DNA of 22,727 nucleotides, from positions 1-22,727 of the forward strand of contig CAZJZQ010000048.1 in NCBI GenBank assembly GCA_964550535.1, given 5' to 3'. Made by a program: the position numbers and the translations under genes. The notes beneath the pieces are model-generated. The model saw nothing but the letters and a program-made list of their open reading frames with translations, searched no databases and was not told the origin of the DNA. This DNA comes from UBA7672 sp964550535 (lineage in GTDB: Bacteria; Pseudomonadota; Alphaproteobacteria; Caulobacterales; Hyphomonadaceae). This document shows positions 1-6,270 of the stretch, one piece after another (the stretch's first letter is position 1; each line of letters begins with the position of its first letter).

Positions 1-877
1 CGATGTCTTCCAGCATGGCCTTGCGGCGGTCGCCGAAGCCCGGAGCCTTGACGGCGGCGACTTTGAGGCCGCCGCGCAGCTTGTTCACGACGAGCGTCGC
101 GAGAGCTTCGCCTTCAACGTCTTCCGAGATGATGATCAGCGGGCGTGCGGTCTGCACGACAGCTTCCAGCACCGGGAGGAGCGGCTGCAGCGATGTCAGC
201 TTCTTCTCGTGGAGCAGGATGAGAGCGTCGTCGAGGACGGCTTCCATCTTGTCGGCGTTGGTGACGAAGTAGGCCGAGAGATAGCCGCGGTCGAACTGCA
301 TGCCTTCGACGACTTCGAGCTTGGTCTCGATTTCCTTGGCTTCTTCGACGGTGATGACGCCTTCGTTGCCGACTTTCGCCATCGCTTCAGCGATCATCGC
401 GCCGATTTCGGATTCGCCGTTGGCGGAGATCGAACCGACCTGGGCGATTTCCTCGTTGGTCGTGACCTTCTTGGACTGCTTCCTCAGGTTCTCGATGACT
501 TCAGTCACGGCTTTCTCGACGCCGCGCTTGAGGTCCATCGGATTCATGCCGGCGGCGACGCGCTTCATGCCTTCGCGAACGATGGCCTGGGCGAGGACGG
601 TGGCGGTCGTCGTGCCGTCGCCGGCCACGTCGTTGGCTTTCGAGGCCACTTCGCGCAGCATTTGCGCGCCCATGTTCTCGAACTTGTCTGCGAGTTCGAT
701 TTCCTTCGCGACGGTCACCCCGTCTTTCGTGGAGCGCGGAGCGCCGAAGGATTTTTCGATCACGACGTTACGGCCTTTCGGGCCGAGCGTGACTTTCACC
801 GCGTTCGCGAGAATGTCGACGCCGCGGAGCATGCGCTCGCGCGCGTCCGCGGAGAATTGAACGTGCTTGGCAGCCAT
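1..877 (-). CDS. groEL: Chaperonin GroEL (Hsp60), N-terminal 292 codons, cut by window edge
   Basis: This is the ATP-dependent cytosolic chaperonin that folds proteins in a double ring capped by GroES. The start is ATG at 877 and the protein begins MAAKHVQFSADARERMLRGV. The phosphate-binding signature LGPKGRNVV is at about residues 31-39, and the ATPase motif DGTTTATVLAQ at about 87-97, where GDGTTT carries the catalytic Asp. The apical-domain stretch LIIISEDVEGEALATLVVN follows. The reading frame stays open to base 1, so roughly the last 250 residues lie outside the window. The gene follows groES by 52 bases on the same strand, the usual groESL operon. An AGGGA ribosome-binding site lies about 10 bases upstream of the ATG. 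Identity is very secure. Confidence 0.98.
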   Translation of the reverse strand, partial: MAAKHVQFSADARERMLRGVDILANAVKVTLGPKGRNVVIEKSFGAPRSTKDGVTVAKEIELADKFENMGAQMLREVASKANDVAGDGTTTATVLAQAIVREGMKRVAAGMNPMDLKRGVEKAVTEVIENLRKQSKKVTTNEEIAQVGSISANGESEIGAMIAEAMAKVGNEGVITVEEAKEIETKLEVVEGMQFDRGYLSAYFVTNADKMEAVLDDALILLHEKKLTSLQPLLPVLEAVVQTARPLIIISEDVEGEALATLVVNKLRGGLKVAAVKAPGFGDRRKAMLEDI

Positions 878-929
878 TGTTCAGTTGTCCCTGAAAATTG
901 GAATGATGATGGGTGGAGCGAGCTGGCGA

Positions 930-1235
930 TTACTTCTTCGCCGGCTTGTTCTCGACGACGCCGAGGATGTCGCTCTCTTTCATGATGATCAGTTCTTCGC
1001 CGTCGATCGTCACTTCTGTGCCCGACCATTTGCCGAAGAGGATCTTGTCGCCGGGCTTCACGTCCAGCGCGACGCGCTTGCCGCTGTCGTCCAGCGTGCC
1101 CGCGCCAACGGCCAGGACTTTGCCTTCCTGGGGTTTTTCCTTGGCGGTGTCGGGGATGATAATCCCGCCCTTGGTTTTTTCTTCTTCCTTGACGCGTTTC
1201 ACGAGAACGCGGTCATGAAGCGGACGAAAGCTCAT
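930..1235 (-). CDS. groES: Co-chaperonin GroES (Hsp10)
   Basis: This is the heptameric lid of the GroEL chamber, acting in the cytosol. The protein has 101 residues, the usual length. It begins MSFRPLHDRVLVKRV, and the mobile loop that contacts GroEL (GGIIIPDTAKEKPQEG) is near residues 23-38. The end is ILGVVENKPAKK, with a short lysine-rich tail after the usual GroES end. The start at 1235 has an AGAGGG ribosome-binding site about 8 bases upstream. It is the first gene of the groESL operon and follows a CIRCE operator, so HrcA control is expected. Identity is very secure. Confidence 0.98.
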   Translation of the reverse strand: MSFRPLHDRVLVKRVKEEEKTKGGIIIPDTAKEKPQEGKVLAVGAGTLDDSGKRVALDVKPGDKILFGKWSGTEVTIDGEELIIMKESDILGVVENKPAKK

Positions 1236-1289
1236 GGGTGTCCCTCTGGCTTGCGGTGAATAGGGCCGGCGGCCCTGACAAACGGCTCG

Positions 1290-1316
1290 CTGGCACTCAT
1301 CTGACTGGAGTGCTAG
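1290..1316 (-). promoter_or_regulatory. CIRCE operator (HrcA-binding inverted repeat) of groESL
   Basis: The arms read CTGGCACTC (1290-1298) and GAGTGCTAG (1308-1316), separated by exactly nine bases. The CIRCE consensus is TTAGCACTC-N9-GAGTGCTAA. The outer base differs from consensus in each arm, and one arm also has G for A at its third position. It lies 55 bases upstream of groES and just downstream of the predicted -10 box, the usual place for HrcA repression. The hrcA gene is not in this window. Confidence 0.95.
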
Positions 1317-1327
1317 CGATGGCCGGG

Positions 1328-1357
1328 AGATAGGGGCCGAGCCCCCTGACCGTCAAG
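1328..1357 (-). promoter_or_regulatory. Predicted groESL promoter, RpoH-like/housekeeping
   Basis: Read on the minus strand, CTTGACG (1351-1357) is followed after 17 bases by CTATCT (1328-1333). This resembles the alphaproteobacterial RpoH consensus (CTTG, 16-18 bases, CYTATNT) and would also serve as a housekeeping -35/-10 pair. Transcription would start near 1321, a few bases before the CIRCE arms. The boxes are seen in the sequence; which sigma factor uses them is inferred. Confidence 0.65.
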
Positions 1358-1399
1358 CCAAACCCCGGGCAAGACTGCACCTTTTTTGGCGGTATCCGC

Positions 1400-1891
1400 C
1401 TAATCCCGCTTCTGCAGGGCCTCCATCGGCCGGATCGCCTTCCAGGCGATAACCTTGGCGGCGATCTTGCCGTTGGGCAGCCGCCAGTCCGCCTCGACAT
1501 ACCCTGTTGTTCTGGAACGATTTTTCACCCACGCTTCGATCTCGATCAGGTCGCCGCTGACGGGCCTGAAGATCTTCACTTGCAGGTCCTGCGTGGTGAA
1601 CCCTTCGCCTTCTTCCAGCGCTGTCGCCATGCACAGCGACACCACATTGTCCGACAGCCCGGCGATCCATCCGCCAAACACCCGGCCCGACCCAATGTCG
1701 CGCGACCCGTCATTCGGCCACCGGTAAAGCACCCGGCCGACCTCCGCCTCCTTGAGCCACAGGTCCGGCCTGATCCCCATATTGCGGTGCGCCGGGGGCA
1801 GGTCGCCGGTCATGAACCGCGCCAAGCGCGCGTTCGCGTGCGGTGGCAGGGAGGGAAAACCGGGGAAGGGCGTAAGGGGCGCGTCTGTCAT
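1400..1891 (-). CDS. PaaI-type hotdog-fold acyl-CoA thioesterase family protein
   Basis: This 163-residue protein looks like a PaaI/YdiI-type hotdog thioesterase, cytosolic enzymes that hydrolyse acyl-CoA thioesters. The hotdog core is GRVFGGWIAGLSDNVVSL (central helix) followed by FTTQDLQVKIFRPVSGDLIEIEAWV, where the strand pattern and the RPV step match the family. The start chosen is ATG at 1891 (MTDAPLTPFPGF) because it has GAGAGG 6-11 bases upstream. A longer frame up to 1960 would run through the palindromic repeat and is not credible. It lies 84 bases downstream of msrB on the same strand, possibly in one transcript. The substrate cannot be told from sequence. Confidence 0.82.
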   Translation of the reverse strand: MTDAPLTPFPGFPSLPPHANARLARFMTGDLPPAHRNMGIRPDLWLKEAEVGRVLYRWPNDGSRDIGSGRVFGGWIAGLSDNVVSLCMATALEEGEGFTTQDLQVKIFRPVSGDLIEIEAWVKNRSRTTGYVEADWRLPNGKIAAKVIAWKAIRPMEALQKRD

Positions 1892-1937
1892 GGCGCCTCT
1901 CTGCCGGCCCTGGGTTAGGGAGTCCAGCACCCAAAGC

Positions 1938-1968
1938 AGGGTGCATTTCGCTGCGCTCAATGCACCCT
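1938..1968. repeat. Perfect palindrome of a dispersed intergenic repeat type
   Basis: Ten-base arms AGGGTGCATT (1938-1947) and AATGCACCCT (1959-1968) flank an 11-base loop TCGCTGCGCTC. Short intergenic palindromes of the form AGGGTGC-ATT-GAGCGCAGCG-AAT-GCACCCT recur in many unrelated bacterial genomes; that is recognition from memory, not a search. It starts 8 bases after the msrB stop and ends 46 bases before the thioesterase start. As RNA it would form a stable hairpin that could stop or protect the msrB message. No T-run follows. Confidence 0.8.
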
Positions 1969-1975
1969 ACACGTC

Positions 1976-2377
1976 TCACCCCGCCACGAAATTCAGCGCC
2001 ACGCCGTTGATGCAGTAACGCAGCCCGGTGGGCGGCGGTCCGTCCGGAAAAACGTGGCCCATATGGCTGCCGCAGGTCGCGCAATGCACCTCCGTCCGCA
2101 CCATGTCATGGCTCACGTCCCGCGTTTCCCCGAGCGCCCCTTCGATGGGCGTCGTGAAGCTGGGCCAGCCCGTGCCGCTCTCGAACTTCACCGTGTTGTT
2201 GAACAAGGGCGTATCGCAGCCCGCGCAGACAAATACCCCAGCGCGTTTTTCATAGAGCAGTGCGCAGCTCCCCGGCCGCTCCGTCCCGTGTTGCCGCATC
2301 ACGGCGTACTGCTCGCGCGTCAGAAGCTCCCGCCACTCGGCGTCGGTGCGGGTAACGGGGAAGTCGTGTGGAGACAT
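1976..2377 (-). CDS. msrB: Peptide-methionine (R)-S-oxide reductase MsrB
   Basis: MsrB reduces methionine-R-sulfoxide in oxidised proteins, using thioredoxin as electron donor. The 133-residue protein has the whole family pattern: C51-AG-C54 and C99-AT-C102 as the structural zinc site, SGTGWPSF at 67-74, GSHMGHVFPDGP at 103-114, and the catalytic Cys122 in RYCIN. Cys38 in GTERPGSC is a candidate resolving cysteine. There is no signal peptide, so it should act in the cytosol. The start is ATG at 2377 (MSPHDFPVTR) with AAGG about 10 bases upstream. A longer open frame up to 2668 overlaps the oppositely oriented neighbour and was not used. The gene is divergent from the TonB-C-like gene at 2504. 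Confidence 0.96.
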   Translation of the reverse strand: MSPHDFPVTRTDAEWRELLTREQYAVMRQHGTERPGSCALLYEKRAGVFVCAGCDTPLFNNTVKFESGTGWPSFTTPIEGALGETRDVSHDMVRTEVHCATCGSHMGHVFPDGPPPTGLRYCINGVALNFVAG

Positions 2378-2503
2378 GAGACTACCTTTTCCATCTTGAG
2401 TTCGCACCAGTTGAGTGCAGGTTACAATGGCCGTTGCTGGTGGGTAATTTTCGGTGCGGGCAGAGCCGGGGCAAACCCGAGAGGGAAGATGGGGGTGGCC
2501 ACG

Positions 2504-2878
2504 ATGAGATACAAATTCTGGCTTGTTGTGACGGTCCTTGGTGCAGCCTTGGCGGCGGGGGCCAGCGCAACCCCGCCAGAAGCCCAGAATCCGCCGCCGC
2601 TGAATGCGCCTTCGACACCCTCGGATGGGAAAGAGGCCGACGGGGAGGCCACGAGCGTGGAGGGCCAATACTACACCGTCACGCTAACGATGTGCGTCGA
2701 GACGGATGGCCGGCCCAGCGAAGTGAAGGTTGCCCGAAGCTCGGGTCAGCCGAAAGTCGATGCGGCTGCGCGCGAAATGATGGGTCGGACACGGATGAAC
2801 CCGCCGATCGACGCCAAAGGACGTCCACGGCGGGTTTGCAACTACCGGCTCGACGTCGACTGGAACTTGCTGGACTGA
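2504..2878 (+). CDS. Small exported protein with TonB C-terminal-like domain
   Basis: This 124-residue protein starts with a signal peptide (MRYKFWLVVTVLGAALAAGASA) and a Pro-rich linker rich in A, P and E. From about residue 55 it resembles the TonB C-terminal fold: YYTVTLTMCVETDGRPSEVKVARSSG, then VDAAAREMMGRTRMNPP. Two cysteines, in TLTMC and RVCNY, could form a disulfide in the periplasm. It has no transmembrane anchor besides the signal peptide, so it is unlikely to be a full TonB. An alternative ATG at 2489 would add MGVAT; 2504 is preferred because GGGGGTGG lies 6 bases upstream and it gives a cleaner signal peptide. Function is unknown. Confidence 0.75.
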   Translation: MRYKFWLVVTVLGAALAAGASATPPEAQNPPPLNAPSTPSDGKEADGEATSVEGQYYTVTLTMCVETDGRPSEVKVARSSGQPKVDAAAREMMGRTRMNPPIDAKGRPRRVCNYRLDVDWNLLD

Positions 2879-2899
2879 ACCGCCCCCCCGACAGCGGCC

Positions 2900-2956
2900 T
2901 CAAACCGCCGTCACGCCGCCATCACCTTCGATGTCCAGCGCGACGCCCTTGCCACT
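2900..2956 (-). pseudogene. Possible 3' remnant of an SDR-like gene
   Basis: The minus strand reads ISGKGVALDIEGDGGVTAV then TGA at 2900. The last 21 bases (2900-2920) are identical to the last 21 bases of the SDR gene at 3424-3444, giving the same GGVTAV-stop ending, and the residues before it resemble an SDR C-terminus. No matching upstream portion exists: the frame runs into the GFA gene in another frame. A deleted second SDR copy would explain it, but the match is short and chance is not excluded. Confidence 0.35.
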
Positions 2957-3350
2957 AATACCCTGTGCTTCGCGCGGCCCCATCGTCGGGAATGTCGTAA
3001 TAGTCGCCTTTGTCCGCGACAAATGTATGCTTGGAGATACGCATCGCCGTCGGACCATCGAAACAGCCCAGCGCCACTGCGACGTGGCGGTAACCGTCCA
3101 TCACGGGAGCCCAGAACAGAGTCGATCCGCAGGTGGAGCAGAAGCCGCGGCGGACCTTGTCCGAGGACTGATACCAGGCGACGCGATCTTCGCCGTCAAC
3201 CGTCAGGTCCGCTTTCAGGACATTCACCGCCGCCAGATAGTGGCCGGATTGTTTCCGGCACATGCCGCAATGGCAGGCTTCAGGCGGAAGCTCCGGCGCG
3301 CTCGCGACCGCGATCCGCACGCCGCGGCAAAGGCAACTGCCCTTTAGCAT
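2955..3350 (-). CDS. GFA/CENP-V family zinc-binding protein
   Basis: The 131-residue protein belongs to the glutathione-dependent formaldehyde-activating (GFA, CENP-V) fold. It has all the expected cysteines: C6-L-C8, C26-H-C28-GM-C31 and C71-ST-C74, which bind two zinc ions. Conserved GSCLCRG at the start and GSTLFW after the last CxxC support the call. Most members are uncharacterised, so a real role in formaldehyde detoxification should not be assumed. The start is ATG at 3350 (MLKGSCLC) with GGGGG 8 bases upstream; a TTG at 3362 would add four residues. It lies downstream of the SDR gene on the same strand, separated by a strong hairpin. Confidence 0.9.
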   Translation of the reverse strand: MLKGSCLCRGVRIAVASAPELPPEACHCGMCRKQSGHYLAAVNVLKADLTVDGEDRVAWYQSSDKVRRGFCSTCGSTLFWAPVMDGYRHVAVALGCFDGPTAMRISKHTFVADKGDYYDIPDDGAARSTGY

Positions 3351-3388
3351 GTCATCCCCCAAACGGCTTCATCAGACCGGGAGGATCG

Positions 3389-3416
3389 GGCCGGTTGCGA
3401 AAATCCGCAACCGGCC
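3389..3416 (-). terminator. Terminator-like hairpin after the SDR gene
   Basis: An 11-base perfect stem, GGCCGGTTGCG (3389-3399) against CGCAACCGGCC (3406-3416), has a six-base loop. It begins 7 bases after the SDR stop and precedes the GFA gene. There is no T-run, so it may stop transcription weakly or protect the RNA end. Confidence 0.6.
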
Positions 3417-3423
3417 TCATCGA

Positions 3424-4191
3424 TCAAACCGCCGTCACGCCGCCGTCAATGACGATGTTCTGTCCCGTCGTCCACGCGCCCGCGCGCGAAGCGAGGAACA
3501 CTGCGGCGCCCGCGATATCGTCCGGAACGCCGATGCGGCGCAGCGGGGTTTCTTCCTCGCGTTGTTCGCGCGTGTTGTCGTCCGACCACAGCGCCTTCGC
3601 GAAGTCCGTTTTTACCAGCCCCGGCGAGATGCAGTTCACGCGGATATTGTGCGGGCCCAACTCGGCCGCGAGGTTGCGCGCCAGCTGCACGTCCGCCGCC
3701 TTGGAGATGCAGTAAGCGCCGATGACGGTCGACGCGCGCAGGCCGCCGATCGACGAGATGATGATAACCGCGCCGTCCTTCCGTTCCACCATCTGCGGGG
3801 CGACCATCTGGATCAGCCAGTTGTTGGAGATGATGTTGTTGGACAGGATTTTCGCGAACTGGTCATCGCTGACGCCGCTCATCGGGCCGTAATAGGGGTT
3901 GGAAGCGGCGTTGCAGACCACCACGTCGATCTTGCCGAAGGCCGCGTTGGTTTCGTTCACCAGGCGTTGCAGATCTTCCTTGGACGAGATGTTGGCGGCG
4001 CAGGCGATGGCCGTGCCGTCGCCATACTTCTGGTTGATCTCGGCGGCGACGTCCTCGCACGGACCGGGCTTGCGCGAGGAGATGGTCACGCGGGCGCCCT
4101 GCGCGGCGAACTGCTCGGCGATGGCGCGGCCGATCCCTTTGGTCGAGCCGGTGATGAGGGCGTTCTTACCCTTGAGGTCAAACAGGGACAT
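3424..4191 (-). CDS. Short-chain dehydrogenase/reductase (SDR)
   Basis: This classical SDR of 255 residues has an NAD(P)-binding Rossmann fold. TGSTKGIG at 14-21 binds the cofactor, NAAS at 94-97 is the variant of NNAG, and the catalytic set is Ser147 (IISSIGG), Tyr160 and Lys164 (YCISK). RVNCISPGLVKTDF follows, then the C-terminal GQNIVIDGGVTAV. Arg40 after the second strand (SSRK) favours NADP(H), which is an inference. Related proteins act on short alcohols or 3-oxoacyl substrates; the substrate here is unknown. The start is ATG at 4191 with GGAAGGAA upstream. Its last 21 bases recur at 2900-2920. Confidence 0.95.
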   Translation of the reverse strand: MSLFDLKGKNALITGSTKGIGRAIAEQFAAQGARVTISSRKPGPCEDVAAEINQKYGDGTAIACAANISSKEDLQRLVNETNAAFGKIDVVVCNAASNPYYGPMSGVSDDQFAKILSNNIISNNWLIQMVAPQMVERKDGAVIIISSIGGLRASTVIGAYCISKAADVQLARNLAAELGPHNIRVNCISPGLVKTDFAKALWSDDNTREQREEETPLRRIGVPDDIAGAAVFLASRAGAWTTGQNIVIDGGVTAV

Positions 4192-4287
4192 GGCGGTTCC
4201 TTCCCGAGTGGATCGCTGAAAATGCGGTATGTTGTGGTCCAGCGTTCTAGGCGGTGAAAACGGGGAAGGGAAGCAGGCTGTCGGGCC

Positions 4288-4503
4288 TCATGACTTTCGC
4301 GCGCGATAGACGTGGCCATAGTACTGCATGCATATGAATATCCATATCATGTTGGCTCCGGTCAGGCGTGCATCAAACACGTCAAACAAGCCTCCCGCAA
4401 CGAGAGCGATCGCGAGGCTTACGATGCAGCAGACCAGCGCCGCCTCGACAAGCACCCAGCGCCGCTGGACCCTATGTTTGGCAAACACGTCGAGCAGTAT
4501 CAC
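4288..4503 (-). CDS. Small membrane protein, 71 residues, unknown function
   Basis: I do not recognise a family. The protein has a charged N-terminus (MILLDVFAKHRVQRRW), then two hydrophobic stretches, about residues 17-40 (VLVEAALVCCIVSLAIALVA) and 49-64 (ANMIWIFICMQYYGH), and ends RARKS. This suggests a two-helix inner-membrane protein. The start is GTG at 4503, with GGGGGG about 6 bases upstream. It is on the same strand as the 87-residue membrane protein and the serine hydrolase, 66 bases after the former, with a GC-rich hairpin between. It may be the last gene of that unit. Confidence 0.6.
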   Translation of the reverse strand: MILLDVFAKHRVQRRWVLVEAALVCCIVSLAIALVAGGLFDVFDARLTGANMIWIFICMQYYGHVYRARKS

Positions 4504-4538
4504 GCTGATCCCCCCTTCGCCTCGCGGCGCCCCGCTGA

Positions 4539-4560
4539 CCGGGCGCAGCCTGCGCCCCGG
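4539..4560 (-). terminator. GC-rich hairpin between two small membrane-protein genes
   Basis: The stem GGGCGC (4541-4546) pairs with GCGCCC (4552-4557) around a five-base loop, extended by CC/GG with one bulged C. It lies 10 bases after the stop of the 87-residue gene. There is no T-run; it could attenuate read-through into the 71-residue gene. Confidence 0.4.
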
Positions 4561-4569
4561 ACGTGCGTC

Positions 4570-4833
4570 TTACGGCTTGTACGGGTTCTTTTTCACCCAC
4601 ATCCACTTCGCGGCGAGAACGAAGACGAACATCAGCCAGCTGACGGCGATCACCGCGATCCCTGCCGGCAGCATCCAGTCCGGAACAGCGTCCGGCACAA
4701 AGCGCGCCGACAGGATCATCGCAACGCCGGTCGCGCAGCCGATATAGCCCGCATACCGCTTGTTGCGATGCATCTGTTTCACCTGGTTGATCCAGGCGAG
4801 ACGCGGATCGGTGCTGGCTGCGGGATCGGTCAT
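4570..4833 (-). CDS. Small membrane protein, 87 residues, unknown function
   Basis: No family is recognised. The protein has a soluble start (MTDPAASTDPRLAWINQVKQ), a basic patch HRNKR, then two likely membrane helices: YAGYIGCATGVAMILSARF (about 28-46) and GIAVIAVSWLMFVFVLAAKW (about 58-77). It ends in the basic tail VKKNPYKP. By the positive-inside rule both ends probably face the cytosol. It begins 12 bases after the stop of the serine hydrolase gene, so the two are very likely co-transcribed and possibly translationally coupled. Confidence 0.75.
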   Translation of the reverse strand: MTDPAASTDPRLAWINQVKQMHRNKRYAGYIGCATGVAMILSARFVPDAVPDWMLPAGIAVIAVSWLMFVFVLAAKWMWVKKNPYKP

Positions 4834-4845
4834 TGGTGCTGCGCC

Positions 4846-6144
4846 CTACTTCGACCGGTCGGTCAGTGCGTTATAGACGAGGTTGTACGACATCGCCCGC
4901 ACCTGCGGCGTGCCCGCGTCGGGGCGCGAACCGTCGCGGTTCTGGATCATGCCGACAAAGACCAGGTCGTTGGCCGGGTCGATCCAGAACCAGGTGCCGA
5001 ACGCGCCGCCCCAATAGAAACTGTTCAGCCCTTGGGGCGTGTTCGCTTGCTGCGGGTTCATCACAATGGCGAAGTCCATGCCGAAGCCGATACCGTCCTG
5101 GCTCGGACCATAGAGATCGACCTTCGCGCCCGGCTGGAGAACGTTGGTGCGCATCAGCTTCACCGTGTCTTCCTTCAGGATACGCTTGCCCTTCAGCGCG
5201 CCGCCGTCGAGCATAGCCTGCGCGAAGCGCCAGTAGTCTTCAGCGGTGGACATCAGGCCGCCCGACGCCGACAGGAATTGCGGCTTGGCGGTCACGACGC
5301 GGTTTCCGGCCTGCGTCGTGATGTTTCCCGCGCCGTCATAACTATGAATCGCGACGACGCGCCCGGCCTTGTCTTCCGGCATCCAGAAGCCGGTATCCAC
5401 CATGCCCAGCGGTCCGAAGATGTTGTCCTGCAGATAGACGTCGAGCGTCTGGCCCGAAAGTTTCTCGATCAGATAGCCCTGAATGTTCACCACCGGACCG
5501 TAATCCCACGCCGTCCCCGGCTGGGTTTCGAGGGGCAGGGCGGCCAGCTTGTCGATCATCCCCTGCAAGGTTCCATCTTGCAGTCCCACATTGTTATAGA
5601 CCGCGCTGACGCCGAAGCCGGCCGAGTGGCTCATCAGCTGCGCCATCGTCATCGGCGAGAGCTGCGGCTCGGTCCCGCCGCCGGCGCGCTTCACCTGAAG
5701 GTTGGCGAATTCCGGGATATGTTTGGACACCGGATCATCCAGCTTCCACTTGCCCTGTTCCCACAGCTGCATCATCGCCGCGCCCGCGATAGGTTTGGTC
5801 ATCGACGCAATGCGAAAGATCGAGTCCGGCTGTAGCGCTTCACCTGTCGCGGTATTGGCTTTGCCGTAGGTGTCGAAGTGCACCACCTTGCCGTGTCGCG
5901 CGATCAGCGTGGTGATCCCGGCCAGCTTGTTGTCGTCCACCAGTCCACGGAACTGCGCGTTCAACGCATCCAGTCCCTCAGCAGAGAAGCCCTGCGCGGA
6001 CGGCGATGAGAGCGGAACGCCCAGCGAGCTGGCTTGCGATGCGTGGGTGGGCGAGCCGCCGCCAAACGTCGAGCAGCCCGGAACAACGGCCATTGCGGCG
6101 GCGACAGTCGAAGCAAGCAGAAGCCTGCGCATTCCGATGGTCAT
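4846..6144 (-). CDS. Serine hydrolase, class C beta-lactamase/esterase fold, lipoprotein
   Basis: The 432-residue protein has a lipoprotein signal (MRRLLLASTVAAAMAVVPGC, lipid Cys24) and should be membrane-anchored facing the periplasm. The catalytic domain follows the class C beta-lactamase/EstB pattern: nucleophile Ser114 in ASMTKP with Lys117, HSAG near 166-169, Tyr215 in DYGP (the YxN position), and W378-GGAFG in place of KTG/HxG. The missing KTG favours an esterase, D-aminopeptidase or similar hydrolase over a true penicillin-degrading enzyme; that is an inference. The start at 6144 has AGGGG 8 bases upstream. It probably leads a unit with the small membrane protein 12 bases downstream. 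Confidence 0.92.
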   Translation of the reverse strand: MTIGMRRLLLASTVAAAMAVVPGCSTFGGGSPTHASQASSLGVPLSSPSAQGFSAEGLDALNAQFRGLVDDNKLAGITTLIARHGKVVHFDTYGKANTATGEALQPDSIFRIASMTKPIAGAAMMQLWEQGKWKLDDPVSKHIPEFANLQVKRAGGGTEPQLSPMTMAQLMSHSAGFGVSAVYNNVGLQDGTLQGMIDKLAALPLETQPGTAWDYGPVVNIQGYLIEKLSGQTLDVYLQDNIFGPLGMVDTGFWMPEDKAGRVVAIHSYDGAGNITTQAGNRVVTAKPQFLSASGGLMSTAEDYWRFAQAMLDGGALKGKRILKEDTVKLMRTNVLQPGAKVDLYGPSQDGIGFGMDFAIVMNPQQANTPQGLNSFYWGGAFGTWFWIDPANDLVFVGMIQNRDGSRPDAGTPQVRAMSYNLVYNALTDRSK

Positions 6145-6270
6145 GGTCGTTTCCCCTGGCGGCCCTTGCTGGCCGGTATCTGACCGCCCATGTCCGGCGG
6201 CCTGTTTCTGGCTGCCGGAAGGTTTTCACTGGCCGCGCCGGCCGTCAACGCATTCGGCGGCGCATGCGCG

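Noticed and set aside
1381..1400. Hairpin with T-run after the thioesterase gene
   Set aside because: The run reads as A on the transcribed minus strand and as T before the stem on the plus strand, so it cannot act as an intrinsic terminator.
3262..5835. Long plus-strand frames opposite the SDR and serine hydrolase genes
   Set aside because: They lie opposite genes with complete motifs and have no recognisable domains.
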